Shown one piece after another: positions 37,125-45,446 of a stretch of 64,000 bases of DNA (the stretch's first letter is position 1; each line of letters opens with the position of its first letter). The position numbers were made by a program, and so were the translations under genes. Under the pieces are notes generated by a model. The model saw only the letters and a program-made list of their open reading frames with translations. It was not told where the DNA came from and ran no database searches. Source of the stretch: Cytobacillus pseudoceanisediminis. GTDB lineage: Bacteria; Bacillota; Bacilli; Bacillales; Cytobacillaceae. Location of the stretch: contig NZ_CP097349.1 in NCBI RefSeq assembly GCF_023516215.1, positions 744,001 to 808,000 of the forward strand. The letters are read 5' to 3'.

Positions 37125-37574
37125 ATGGAAAATCTTCGCAGTTTGTTTCAAGTAATGACGCGCCGTTTTGGCTTACTCAATAAAAATTGCTGCAATGTCG
37201 GCGGTTGCGATATTTCCCTCATTCAAAGCCATATTCTTTATGAGATTGACAATCAGCATAACCCCTCCATGCAGCAGATTGCAGATACGTTAGGGACGGA
37301 TATTACTACTTTCAGCAGGCAGGTTCAATCTTTAGTCAAGATGAACTTAGTTAAGAAAACACCGGATCCTGCTGATAAGAGAATCAGTATTCTTTCGCTG
37401 ACTGCAGAAGGCAAATATATTGCAGGTTCAATAGATCAGCAGATGAATTCATTTTTACATGAGGTTTTTTCACAAATGAATGAGTTTGAAAAAGAAACAG
37501 TCATCCGCTCGATTCATTTGTTAAATAATGCAATGGCAAAGTCCAGTGCATGCTGTAAGCCAATACAGGGGTGA
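37125..37574 (+). CDS. MarR family regulator with Cys pairs (metalloid-sensor candidate)
   Basis: 149 residues. ATG 37125 chosen (AAGAGGTGAAAATA); GTG 37116 is the frame's earlier start. MarR wHTH: MQQIADTLGTDITTFSRQVQSLVKMNLVKK and DKRISILSLTAEG. Cysteines are unusually placed: C22-C23 and C28 in NKNCCNVGGC, and a C-terminal ACC. Such vicinal pairs suit trivalent arsenicals. It heads the island MarR, FAD oxidoreductase, small protein, MFS, ArsN1-like acetyltransferase. Two TTG-N7-CAA operators fit autoregulation and control of the oxidoreductase operon. Arsenical sensing is inferred from Cys pattern and neighbours. Confidence 0.85.
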   Translation: MENLRSLFQVMTRRFGLLNKNCCNVGGCDISLIQSHILYEIDNQHNPSMQQIADTLGTDITTFSRQVQSLVKMNLVKKTPDPADKRISILSLTAEGKYIAGSIDQQMNSFLHEVFSQMNEFEKETVIRSIHLLNNAMAKSSACCKPIQG

Positions 37575-37590
37575 ATCCCCTGGGTATAAT

Positions 37591-37607
37591 ACTTGTATAT
37601 TGCAAGT
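37591..37607. promoter_or_regulatory. Operator upstream of the FAD oxidoreductase gene
   Basis: ACTTG-N7-CAAGT, starting right after a TATAAT (37585-37590). Shares TTG-N7-CAA with the 37072 site. Confidence 0.65.
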
Positions 37608-37646
37608 AAAAGCAATCAATCCTAATTTGGAGAAAGAGGAGAGAGC

Positions 37647-39026
37647 ATGACGAATCAGAATGATCTTTTTGTTGTCAAAGGGTGCTGCACGTCTAAGAAA
37701 GATGTATCAGAAAAGGCGTCGCTAAATAGGGATGATGGAAGAGAGTTGCCTGTGGCTATAATTGGCGCGGGGCCGGTTGGGCTGGCAGCAGCTGCACATC
37801 TGGCAAGCAGGGGGCAATCATTTATTTTGCTGGAGTCAGGGAAGCAAGCAGGAGCCAATATTAAAAGCTGGGGTCATATTCGGTTATTCTCACCATGGCG
37901 GTACAATATTGATAAAGCGGCTGTCAGGTTATTAAGCGCCAATGGCTGGGTACAGCCGCAGCTGGAAGCTTTGCCTACAGGGGAAGAGCTTGTTGAACAC
38001 TATCTCAAGCCGCTGTCCAGGTTACCTGAAATAAAGCCTTTCATTCACCTAAATACGAAAGTTTTGTCAGTTGGCAGAAAAGACACCGATAAAATGAAAA
38101 CCGCAAACCGGGAAAATATTCCCTTTGTTATCCATGCTGAGGAGAATGGAGAGTACAAAACATACGAATCAAAAGCAGTAATAGATGCTGCAGGCACCTG
38201 GGGAAATCCTAATCCAGCTTCGTCAAGCGGAATTTGGCTGGCAGAAGAACAGCAGCTGAAGGAGAAAATATATTATGGAATACCCGATATATTAGGGAGT
38301 GAGCAGCAGCGCTATAGGAATAAACGGATAGCAGTTGTCGGGGGTGGCCATTCAGCCATTAATGCCTTGCTGGATTTAGCCGAATTGAAAGAGACCTATC
38401 CTGAAACAGAGATTCTATGGATTATGAGAAGGAATCAGGTTGAGGATTCCTACGGAGGAGAAGAAAAAGATGCACTTGAAGCACGCGGCCGCCTCGGAAG
38501 CAGAATCCGCCAATTGGTTGATAACGGCCAAGTGGAGGCCATTACTCCATTTCGCATCCAGCTGGTCAAAAAGTCAGAAACGGGAATCGAGTTAATAGGC
38601 AGCCAAAACGGCAAGCCGGGCAGCCTGGAAGGAATCGATGAAATGATTGTCAATACAGGAAGCCGTCCGGATTTTGCAATGATAAACGAACTCCGTACTT
38701 CTATAGATTCTGCAACTGAAAGTGTAGAAGCTTTGGCACCATTAATTGATCCTAATATTCATAGCTGCGGTACAGTTCGCCCCCATGGAGAAAAGGAGTT
38801 AAGACAGCCTGAGAAGAATTTTTATATCGTGGGTTCAAAAAGCTATGGCCGTGCTCCAACCTTCTTGATGGCGACAGGCTATGAGCAGGTTAGGTCAGTG
38901 GCAGCTTATCTAAGCGGTGATTTCGCCGCTGCAGAAAAAGTGGAACTCGATTTGCCGGAAACGGGTGTTTGCAGCGTTAATCTAAAAAGTTCCTGTGATG
39001 AACCTGCTTCTACTTGCTGCAATTAA
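37647..39026 (+). CDS. FAD/NAD(P)-dependent oxidoreductase (ArsO-like) with Cys tails
   Basis: 459 residues from ATG 37647 (GAGAAAGAGGAGAGAGC). FAD motif AIIGAGPVGLAAAAHLASRG near residue 38; second dinucleotide motif AVVGGGHSAINALLDLAE near residue 230; VNTGSRPDF and FYIVGSKSYGRAPTFLMATGYEQ at the C-terminal FAD side. Flavin-containing monooxygenase fold, like ArsO and ArsH-independent oxidases of arsenic loci. Vicinal Cys pairs at both ends (KGCCTS near residue 12, STCCN at the very end) are extra to the fold. Possible role: oxidation of trivalent methylarsenicals or an organoarsenical antibiotic, with the MFS as exporter (inference from neighbours). Confidence 0.82.
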   Translation: MTNQNDLFVVKGCCTSKKDVSEKASLNRDDGRELPVAIIGAGPVGLAAAAHLASRGQSFILLESGKQAGANIKSWGHIRLFSPWRYNIDKAAVRLLSANGWVQPQLEALPTGEELVEHYLKPLSRLPEIKPFIHLNTKVLSVGRKDTDKMKTANRENIPFVIHAEENGEYKTYESKAVIDAAGTWGNPNPASSSGIWLAEEQQLKEKIYYGIPDILGSEQQRYRNKRIAVVGGGHSAINALLDLAELKETYPETEILWIMRRNQVEDSYGGEEKDALEARGRLGSRIRQLVDNGQVEAITPFRIQLVKKSETGIELIGSQNGKPGSLEGIDEMIVNTGSRPDFAMINELRTSIDSATESVEALAPLIDPNIHSCGTVRPHGEKELRQPEKNFYIVGSKSYGRAPTFLMATGYEQVRSVAAYLSGDFAAAEKVELDLPETGVCSVNLKSSCDEPASTCCN

Positions 39027-39065
39027 ATAAAGGGGAGAATTAGTTCCCTAATAAAGGTGATGCCA

Positions 39066-39275
39066 ATGACCATCAATCATGCTGGATCGCTCAAAAAAGA
39101 ATATTTTATTTCATATATGAAATTACTCATGAATGCATTTGGATGTTCTGTTGAGGAAGCCAAAGATAGAACCTTTGAAAGGCTGTTTCGATTGCGCGAA
39201 AGTGAAATGGGGCAGGAAACGTATACACAATTTCTTTTGGCTTATCGGGATTTAATGAAACATCCCAATGATTAA
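39066..39275 (+). CDS. Small conserved-looking protein in the metalloid island
   Basis: 69 residues from ATG 39066, with AAAGGTGA 5 bases upstream; the frame opens at GTG 39057. Helical, charged: LKKEYFISYMKLLMNAFGCSVEEA and ESEMGQETYTQFLLAYRDLM. One Cys near residue 26. No homology recognised. Tightly spaced (23 bases) before the MFS gene and 39 after the FAD gene, so it belongs to the same transcript. Coiled-helical adaptor or a redox partner are guesses; function unknown. Confidence 0.65.
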   Translation: MTINHAGSLKKEYFISYMKLLMNAFGCSVEEAKDRTFERLFRLRESEMGQETYTQFLLAYRDLMKHPND

Positions 39276-39298
39276 GAAAACTCCGGAGAGGATGAATC

Positions 39299-40549
39299 AT
39301 GGTGACTATTAAAGATCAATTATCTTCAAAGCCTATTATAATAGTCGCCGTCGTCACAGCTTTAAGTCTATTAGGAGATTCCATGCTTTATATTGCCTTG
39401 CCTGTCTATTGGGAAACTGCAGGCCTTGATTCAATTTGGCAAGTGGGTGTGCTCCTATCCATAAACCGTTTCATACGATTGCCTTTTAATCCAATTGCAG
39501 GCTGGATATATAAACATATTTCATTAAAGGCTGGCCTGATCGTTGCTGTTCTGTTAGGCGGATTCACAACGATTTGTTATGGTGTTTTCGAAGGATTTGC
39601 GGCATGGGTGATCCTCCGTGCATTATGGGGGATTGCCTGGTCATTTTTTCGAATAGGCGGATTATCAGCTGTTGCCGTATATGCGGATAACAATAAGCGG
39701 GGAAGTTCCATGGGGTTATATAACGGGCTTTACCGTACTGGAAGCCTGGTTGGAATGCTGATTGGGGGCTTGTTCGTTCCGGTTATAGGTTTGAGCACGG
39801 TTTCAATTGCATTTGGGTTTTTGTCCCTATTGGGGCTGCCTTTAATGCTGATTTCTAAAATAAATCAGGATGTGAAAACTCCTGAAAAGAAAGATAGAAT
39901 GGCTAAAGAGACGCCTTTCATTGGAAAGGCCGGATATAAAGCATCGATAATTGTTTCAGGCTTTCTAATTGCCATGTTATATCAAGGAATAGTGACATCC
40001 ACACTTAGTTCCTTGATTGAACATTTTTACGGAGAGAATATATCAATATGGAATGTGGTTGTCAGTGTTACATTATTATCAGGCATCATTCAAGCGGTAA
40101 GGTGGACATGGGAACCTTTTCTGGGAAGGACAGTGGGGCATTGGTCTGATGGAGCGCGTGGGAGGCTGCCGATTTTTATTGTGTCCCTGATTTTTGCAGG
40201 GGTTGTCTTTGGCATGGTATCCATTAGACTTCCATTAGAGCTGTGGATAGCCGTTACTCTTTTAGTAATGGCCGGTGCTACAATTTTATCTACCATTCTG
40301 GACACGATTGCACTGGACACAGCAAAGACTGCAAACATTGTATCTTTCCTTACGATATACTCAATCTCTCAAGATATGGGGGCAGCTTTAGGCCCGGCGC
40401 TTAGTTACATATTAATACAGTTAGAGGCGGGTTTTACATTTTTATATTGGGGCGGTTCGATCATACTGATTATTTTAGCAGCGATTTGGATGTTGTTAGC
40501 AAAGAGGTTAAACACATGTATAAAAAAAGAGATCTATGAATCTTATTAG
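39299..40549 (+). CDS. MFS transporter of the metalloid island
   Basis: 416 residues, 12 membrane segments, RFIRLPFNPIAGWIYKH and GLYNGLYRTGSLVGMLIGGL at the usual MFS loops. No ArsJ-like features; not CynX. Start ATG 39299 behind GGAGAGGATGAATC. Lies between the small protein and the ArsN1-like acetyltransferase, so the transported compound is probably a product of the oxidoreductase or the target of the acetyltransferase. Confidence 0.85.
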   Translation: MVTIKDQLSSKPIIIVAVVTALSLLGDSMLYIALPVYWETAGLDSIWQVGVLLSINRFIRLPFNPIAGWIYKHISLKAGLIVAVLLGGFTTICYGVFEGFAAWVILRALWGIAWSFFRIGGLSAVAVYADNNKRGSSMGLYNGLYRTGSLVGMLIGGLFVPVIGLSTVSIAFGFLSLLGLPLMLISKINQDVKTPEKKDRMAKETPFIGKAGYKASIIVSGFLIAMLYQGIVTSTLSSLIEHFYGENISIWNVVVSVTLLSGIIQAVRWTWEPFLGRTVGHWSDGARGRLPIFIVSLIFAGVVFGMVSIRLPLELWIAVTLLVMAGATILSTILDTIALDTAKTANIVSFLTIYSISQDMGAALGPALSYILIQLEAGFTFLYWGGSIILIILAAIWMLLAKRLNTCIKKEIYESY

Positions 40550-40562
40550 CGGGGGACCAGAA

Positions 40563-41060
40563 ATGATAAGTGAAACTGTTATTCGTGAAGCCAGAAAGAC
40601 AGATTTAGAGGATATTCTGGAGATTTATAATCAGGGAATAGAAGATCGCATCGCTACATTGGAAACAGACGCAAAAGATCTTTCCTATATGACAAACTGG
40701 TTTGAACAGCATCAAGGCCGATATAGTGTGCTTGCCGCTGAAGAAGGGGATCAAGTGATTGGCTGGGCTTCCTTGAATCCGTATAGCAGCCGCTGTGCTT
40801 ATGATGGAGTTGCAGATCTATCAGTCTATATCTCCAGAGCATTCAGGGGCAAGGGAGCAGGCGGGAAGCTGCTTTCTGCTCTCGAAATGAAAGCAAGAGA
40901 AAACAAGTTTCATAAGCTGGTCTTGTTTACTTTTCCATTTAATGGACTTGGACAGGGACTGTACAAGAAAATGGGGTATCGTGAAGTAGGCATATTTCAA
41001 AACCAGGGTGTTTTGGATGGAGAGTTTGTCGATGTGATGGCTATGGAAAAACTGCTTTAA
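40563..41060 (+). CDS. GNAT acetyltransferase, ArsN1/phosphinothricin-acetyltransferase like
   Basis: 165 residues from ATG 40563 (GGGGGACCAGAA). IREARKTDLEDILEIYNQGIEDRIATLE is the classical N-terminus of phosphinothricin/arsinothricin acetyltransferases; VGWASLNPYSSRCAYDGVADLSVYI and GKGAGGKLLSALE (acetyl-CoA loop RGKGAGG) follow, ending FVDVMAMEKLL. ArsN1 acetylates the amino group of the organoarsenical antibiotic arsinothricin, and Pat acetylates phosphinothricin. Context with a Cys-rich MarR, a flavoprotein, MFS and arsRBC supports ArsN1. It closes the first half of the island (terminator 41070). Confidence 0.88.
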   Translation: MISETVIREARKTDLEDILEIYNQGIEDRIATLETDAKDLSYMTNWFEQHQGRYSVLAAEEGDQVIGWASLNPYSSRCAYDGVADLSVYISRAFRGKGAGGKLLSALEMKARENKFHKLVLFTFPFNGLGQGLYKKMGYREVGIFQNQGVLDGEFVDVMAMEKLL

Positions 41061-41069
41061 TTAAAGGTG

Positions 41070-41095
41070 CGGCTATTGGTTTAGCCGTTTTTTTG
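41070..41095 (+). terminator. Terminator of the MarR-led metalloid operon
   Basis: CGGCTA, 6-base loop, TAGCCG, T7. Confidence 0.8.
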
Positions 41096-41111
41096 TTGGC
41101 TTTTTCTTAAA

Positions 41112-41330
41112 AGTTCGGAGGGGGAAGAGGTTCAGACAGGGTTTCCCGGATTTCCTGTTTATCTGTCCGAAGTTGGATAAGGTTCGGACAGGATTTCGCG
41201 GATTTCCTGTTAATCGGTCCGAAGTTGGATAAGGTTCGGACAAAATCAGCCGGAATTCCTGTTAATCAGTCCGAAGTTGGGACAAGGTTCAGACATGATC
41301 TCTCAGATTTCTTCCTCGCCTGTCCGAAGG
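41112..41330. repeat. 52-bp tandem repeat array B (same family as array A)
   Basis: GTTCRGACA cores start at 41130, 41182, 41234 and 41287 (52, 52, 53 bases), with a partial copy at 41112. Each unit keeps GTTCRGACAGG, then 24 bases to GTCCGAAG, then 9 bases to the next core, exactly the geometry of array A, although the filler differs. It sits between the acetyltransferase and arsR genes. The nearby ORF on the plus strand is an accidental reading of the repeat. Confidence 0.88.
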
Positions 41331-41524
41331 AACGGAGTGCTATCTATAGTCAGTTTCTTCATAGTAAAATCCCCTTGTTCGAAAAAGCCTTAAGTAAGGC
41401 AACCGCACAAAAAAACGGCTCTGTTCCAATAAGCTCATTTGTCAAAACCAGCAAACCAAAATGAATGAGCTGAAGTAAAAAAAGCAAACTATATGTGTAA
41501 AGTTTTTGTAAATAAGAAAAAAGC

Positions 41525-41544
41525 ATTTACTTATATAAGTAAAT
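41525..41544. promoter_or_regulatory. Perfect palindromic ArsR operator
   Basis: ATTTACTTATATAAGTAAAT, 20 bp, fully symmetrical, overlapping a possible TTTACT -35 with TATATT 18 bases on (41550-41555). Forty bases before arsR. Confidence 0.8.
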
Positions 41545-41584
41545 CATTATATATTAATATGTGCAAAGCGGGGGTGAAAAGATC

Positions 41585-41929
41585 ATGGAAGTGTCCACAG
41601 TTGAAATCGACAAAGCATCATCCATTTTAAAATTATTAGGCGATAAAACACGGCTCACAATGGTCAAACTTTTAAATAACCATGAATGCTGTGTGTGTGA
41701 GTTTGTGGAAATTTTTAAAATGAGCCAGCCGGCCATTAGCCAGCATCTCAGGAAACTAAAAGATGCAGGAGTGGTAAGGGAAACCAGAAGAGGTCAGTGG
41801 ATTATTTATTCATTGAATCAGGATAGTGAATACTACCCATTGGTTCAGACTGTGCTCGATCACCTTCCAAGCCAAGATTATTTATTAGAAAAATTGAAAG
41901 AACAGGGTTTGCGAATTTCCTGTGAGTAA
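41585..41929 (+). CDS. arsR: ArsR family arsenite-responsive repressor
   Basis: 114 residues from ATG 41585 behind [34 protein letters not shown] followed by [10 protein letters not shown] wing. The As(III) site ECCVCEF has Cys at 35, 36 and 38 in the third helix region, as in B. subtilis-type ArsR. Binds the palindrome at 41525; arsenite or antimonite releases it. Heads arsR-arsB-arsC-hesB-like operon. Confidence 0.93.
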   Translation: MEVSTVEIDKASSILKLLGDKTRLTMVKLLNNHECCVCEFVEIFKMSQPAISQHLRKLKDAGVVRETRRGQWIIYSLNQDSEYYPLVQTVLDHLPSQDYLLEKLKEQGLRISCE

Positions 41930-41943
41930 GAGGGGAGAACACA

Positions 41944-43239
41944 TTGACTCAAATAATTTTAGCATCGGTGATTTTCTTGGTCACCCTCATATTAGTCATT
42001 TGGCAGCCAAAAGGGCTATCCATCGGCTGGTCAGCATGCGGTGGAGCCATCCTGGCCTTAATTGCCGGTGTGGTTGACTTCCATGATGTTATAGATGTTA
42101 CTTCAATTGTCTGGAATGCGACATTAACTTTTATTGCCATCATCATTATATCTCTTATTTTAGATGAAATCGGGTTTTTCGAGTGGGCCGCTTTACATAT
42201 GGCGAGAGCGGCAAAGGGCAGCGGAGTGAAGATGTTCATTTACGTGTCCATTTTGGGAGCGGTTGTCGCAGCATTCTTTGCGAATGATGGAGCGGCACTC
42301 ATTCTCACGCCAATCGTCCTCGCAATGGTCCGGAACCTTCAATTTGAAGAAAAATTGGTTTTTCCGTTTATCATTGCGAGCGGATTTATTGCGGATACAA
42401 CGTCCCTGCCATTGGTTGTCAGCAACCTTGTCAATATCGTCTCAGCTGACTTTTTTGGCATCGGCTTTGTGGAATATGCGTCCCGCATGATTATTCCGAA
42501 CTTCTTTTCGCTGGCAGCCAGCATTTTAGTCTTATTCCTATACTTTAGAAAAAGCATACCAAAAAATTATGATTTATCTCATTTGAAGGAACCGGCGGAA
42601 GCAGTTCGGGACAGCAAAATGTTCCGATTGTCCTGGCTTGTTTTAGGCATCTTATTAATTGGTTATTTTGCAAGTGAATGGATTGGTGTCCCCGTTTCAT
42701 TCATTGCAGGCATTATAACCATTTTCTTCCTGATTATGGCGCGAAGAAGCCCGGCTGTGAATACGCGTACTGTCATCAAGGGTGCTCCATGGGCGATCGT
42801 TTTCTTTTCAATTGGCATGTATGTTGTGGTTTACGGATTAAGAAATGCGGGTCTTACAAATGTATTGGCAGACTTAATTCAAATGACAGCGGACCAGGGA
42901 CTATTTGCAGCCACGATCGGAATGGGATTCATTGCGGCCATCCTTTCATCTGTCATGAACAATATGCCAACCGTTATGATTGATGCCCTGGCCATTGCTG
43001 ATACGAATACAAGCGGAATCATGCGTGAAGCCCTTATTTATGCGAACGTGATTGGATCTGACTTAGGCCCGAAAATCACGCCGATTGGTTCCCTGGCAAC
43101 CTTGCTATGGCTTCATGTATTGTCCCTGAAGGGAGTAAAAATCTCATGGGGAACGTATTTTAAAACAGGGATTGTATTAACCATTCCAACATTATTTATA
43201 ACATTAGCCGGTCTATATATTTGGCTGCAGATCCTTTAA
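41944..43239 (+). CDS. arsB: Arsenite efflux permease ArsB
   Basis: 431 residues, the usual ArsB length, 12 membrane segments. Start TTG 41944 behind AGAGGGGAGAAC, 14 bases after the arsR stop. Family marks: [37 protein letters not shown], and [21 protein letters not shown]. Uniporter or secondary antiporter of As(OH)3 in the cell membrane. Part of arsRBC. Confidence 0.95.
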   Translation: MTQIILASVIFLVTLILVIWQPKGLSIGWSACGGAILALIAGVVDFHDVIDVTSIVWNATLTFIAIIIISLILDEIGFFEWAALHMARAAKGSGVKMFIYVSILGAVVAAFFANDGAALILTPIVLAMVRNLQFEEKLVFPFIIASGFIADTTSLPLVVSNLVNIVSADFFGIGFVEYASRMIIPNFFSLAASILVLFLYFRKSIPKNYDLSHLKEPAEAVRDSKMFRLSWLVLGILLIGYFASEWIGVPVSFIAGIITIFFLIMARRSPAVNTRTVIKGAPWAIVFFSIGMYVVVYGLRNAGLTNVLADLIQMTADQGLFAATIGMGFIAAILSSVMNNMPTVMIDALAIADTNTSGIMREALIYANVIGSDLGPKITPIGSLATLLWLHVLSLKGVKISWGTYFKTGIVLTIPTLFITLAGLYIWLQIL

Positions 43240-43267
43240 AAAACTTACCTAAAAGGAGAAATTCAAC

Positions 43268-43687
43268 ATGACTAAAAAAACAATCTACTTCCTATGCACA
43301 GGCAACTCATGCCGCAGCCAGATGGCAGAAGGATGGGCCAAGCAGCATTTAGGTGATGAATGGAAGGTTTATAGTGCGGGGATCGAAGCACATGGTTTGA
43401 ATCCTAACGCTATAAAAGCAATGAAAGAAGCAGGAATTGATATTTCCAATCAGACTTCTGATATCATAGATCCTGAGATTCTGAATCATGCTGATTTGGT
43501 TGTAACGCTTTGCGGAGACGCAGCTGATAAATGCCCGATGACACCTCCTCATGTGAAGCGGGAGCACTGGGGATTTGATGACCCTGCAAAAGCAGAAGGA
43601 ACAGAAGCAGAAAAATGGGCTTTTTTCCAGCGTGTCCGTGATGAAATTGGCAGCCGCATTAAAACATTTGCCGAAACAGGAAAGTAA
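43268..43687 (+). CDS. arsC: Arsenate reductase (thioredoxin-coupled)
   Basis: 139 residues, low-molecular-weight phosphatase fold. P-loop [17 protein letters not shown] with nucleophile Cys10; resolving Cys82 and Cys89 in [11 protein letters not shown], the Cys triad of S. aureus/B. subtilis ArsC. Arg16 in the P-loop and the DDPAKAEG acid loop are present. Reduces As(V) to As(III), which ArsB then exports. Start ATG 43268 behind AAAAGGAG. Confidence 0.95.
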   Translation: MTKKTIYFLCTGNSCRSQMAEGWAKQHLGDEWKVYSAGIEAHGLNPNAIKAMKEAGIDISNQTSDIIDPEILNHADLVVTLCGDAADKCPMTPPHVKREHWGFDDPAKAEGTEAEKWAFFQRVRDEIGSRIKTFAETGK

Positions 43688-43724
43688 ATAATATACTAAA
43701 AAACATTCAAGGGAGGGAACAAAC

Positions 43725-44003
43725 ATGATAATCACAGACAATGCGCGTGATGAATTAAGAAAAATGCTGGAAGAACAAAATGCCAGCAGCATTCGCATCT
43801 TTTTTGATGGCTATGGCTGAGGACAGCCAAGAATAGGACTGGCTCTGGATGAGCCGGCAGCAGATGATATTATTGTCACAATCAATGAAATCAAAGTAGC
43901 AATTGACCCTATTATTGAACCAAACACCGAAGACCTTGTTTTAGAGCGAAGCGGAAACGGAAGCGGGATTTCGATGATCGGGAATACGGGAAGATGCTGT
44001 TAG
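43725..44003 (+). CDS. HesB-like protein with in-frame UGA, probable selenoprotein
   Basis: 93 codons from ATG 43725 (GGGAGGGAAC upstream) to TAG 44001-44003, interrupted only by TGA at codon 32 (43818-43820). The protein reads ...FFDGYG-(UGA)-GQPRIGLALDEP... The UGA falls at the conserved HesB cysteine, where known members of the HesB-like selenoprotein family (TIGR01911) have Sec or Cys. Right after it, bases +19 to +37 form a 7-bp stem with loop TGGAT (43839-43857): a typical bacterial SECIS, with G at loop position 2 and +25 distance. The remaining 60 codons are open and family-like, ending NTGRCC. The fourth gene of arsRBC; closed by a terminator. Alternatives: Cys-to-stop pseudogene or sequence error. 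Confidence 0.7.
43839..43857 (+). promoter_or_regulatory. Candidate bacterial SECIS element
   Basis: CTGGCTC pairs with GAGCCGG (one U-G wobble) around TGGAT. Starts 19 bases after the UGA; loop starts at +26. Fits the published bacterial SECIS rules (loop 16-37 bases after UGA, G among the first two loop bases). Confidence 0.6.
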
Positions 44004-44007
44004 AAAT

Positions 44008-44030
44008 AGGACCTTTAGGGTCCTTTTTTA
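44008..44030 (+). terminator. Terminator of the ars operon
   Basis: AGGACC-TTTAG-GGTCCT then T6, right after the HesB-like stop. Confidence 0.85.
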
Positions 44031-44047
44031 TTTTCTTTAAGAGATAG

Positions 44048-44989
44048 GTGAAATCGGATCAAAAACCTAAGCTGCAGGAGGAATTTAGCACATTCTTGCG
44101 GAATAGTCATAGCATCGAAGTAAAAGAAGGAACAAATAAACCCATGAATGAAAATGAAATAAAGGCTATTGTTGACTGCATGGCAGCGGGCAAAATGGCA
44201 TATGAAGTACAGATGGTTCAGACGAGGCATCGCATAAAGCTTGTGGATTTCTGGGGTATAAAAGCTGAAAGCCAAATTCTTGAAATTGGATGCGGACAGG
44301 GAGATACAACCGCGGTGCTGGCTGCCTATGCTGGTGAAAAGGGATTTGTACATGGGATTGATTCTGCTTCACCTGAATACGGGAGTCCGGTTTCACTCGG
44401 TGAATCGGCTGAATACCTGAACCAATCCAAAGTCGGCAAGCAGATCAAAATAGATTTTAATTTAGATATTTTAGCTGAGAATGTGGAATTTCAGGAAAAC
44501 TTCTATGATTATATCGTATTCTCCCACTGTTCATGGTACACGAAATCTTCTGCCGAGCTTTTAAGGATCCTCGAAAAGGTAAAAAAATGGGGAAAGCAGC
44601 TTTGTTTTGCAGAATGGAACACCGATATAAACACAATCGAACAATATCCGCATTTATTATCGATCCTCATTCAGGCACAATATGAAGCCTTTAAACAAGA
44701 AAGTGATTCTAATGTGAGAACCCTGCTGACTCCTGGCGATTTGAGGGATATTGCGGAACAAGCAGGATGGCGAATCATTAAAGATTCTAACATAGATTCC
44801 CCTGATTTGCAGGACGGCCTTTGGGAAATAGATAAGGTGCTGACGGACTTTAACGATGAAATAAAGGGGATAAAGAATTTGCCTGAGAAATTAACAGATC
44901 TCCTGCAATCCGAGGTTTCGATGCTGAAAACGGTAGCAGAATCAACAGAAGTTAAGCCTCTATCTGTATATAGCTTTATAGCTGAATAG
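44048..44989 (+). CDS. Class I SAM-dependent methyltransferase
   Basis: 313 residues from GTG 44048 (weak GAGATAGG upstream; ATG 44144 is a fallback but has no ribosome site). SAM motif ILEIGCGQGDTTAVLAAY near residue 82, FYDYIVFSHCSWY (motif III region). No ArsM-type Cys triad is visible, so arsenite methylation is not supported. No close family recognised. Separated from the ars operon by a terminator. Substrate unknown. Confidence 0.75.
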   Translation: MKSDQKPKLQEEFSTFLRNSHSIEVKEGTNKPMNENEIKAIVDCMAAGKMAYEVQMVQTRHRIKLVDFWGIKAESQILEIGCGQGDTTAVLAAYAGEKGFVHGIDSASPEYGSPVSLGESAEYLNQSKVGKQIKIDFNLDILAENVEFQENFYDYIVFSHCSWYTKSSAELLRILEKVKKWGKQLCFAEWNTDINTIEQYPHLLSILIQAQYEAFKQESDSNVRTLLTPGDLRDIAEQAGWRIIKDSNIDSPDLQDGLWEIDKVLTDFNDEIKGIKNLPEKLTDLLQSEVSMLKTVAESTEVKPLSVYSFIAE

Positions 44990-44994
44990 CTGAC

Positions 44995-45038
44995 TAAAAA
45001 AGCCATGCAGCCCCCAAAGAGGACTGCATGGCTCTTTT
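44995..45038. terminator. Bidirectional terminator
   Basis: AGCCATGCAG pairs with CTGCATGGCT; A-run left, T-run right. It separates the methyltransferase from the minus-strand genes. Confidence 0.85.
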
Positions 45039-45041
45039 AAC

Positions 45042-45440
45042 TCAGCGTTCCGAAGTTTTTTCAGTCAAAAAGGTAATCGCCACAAACAGTGCAAAGGCCA
45101 GCAGCAGCAAGGTTCCGCCAACGATGAAGAAGACCAGAACAAAGGTATCCCCTAAATTAAACGGATTTAATGTGTACATCCACATTCCGATTGTCAATCC
45201 GAGTGCTCCTGCCATTCCAAGTATGCTGTGAATGGCAACGAGCTTTTTATATTTTACTCGGTATACCTTATAAAAGATTCCCCATGCAAATACGGAAAGC
45301 CATCCTACGAGCAGGATGTGGGCATGAATAGGCCTTAAAGAATAATCCATTTGCCCGGACATATGCGATCCAAGGTAGGTCCCGATAATGCCAAAGATGG
45401 CTGCAAATCTTATTAATCTGATGCTCCATTTTTGTTCCAT
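45042..45440 (-). CDS. Four-helix membrane protein, cytochrome-oxidase-subunit-I-related
   Basis: 132 residues, four hydrophobic segments. RPIHAHILLVGWLSVFAWGIFYKVYR has two His in helix 2 like the heme-binding helices of oxidase/NorB subunits. It starts 6 bases after the histidine kinase stop (GGGAGGAATAAAAAACT upstream), so it is transcribed last in the RR-HK unit. Function unknown; perhaps a quinol- or heme-linked sensor accessory. Confidence 0.65.
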   Translation of the reverse strand: MEQKWSIRLIRFAAIFGIIGTYLGSHMSGQMDYSLRPIHAHILLVGWLSVFAWGIFYKVYRVKYKKLVAIHSILGMAGALGLTIGMWMYTLNPFNLGDTFVLVFFIVGGTLLLLAFALFVAITFLTEKTSER

Positions 45441-45446
45441 AGTTTT

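Noticed and set aside
41225..41464. 79-residue ORF between the acetyltransferase and arsR
   Set aside because: Starts inside repeat array B, no ribosome site, composition unlike a protein.
44048..44989. ArsM arsenite methyltransferase
   Set aside because: No ArsM Cys triad and a terminator separates it from the ars operon.
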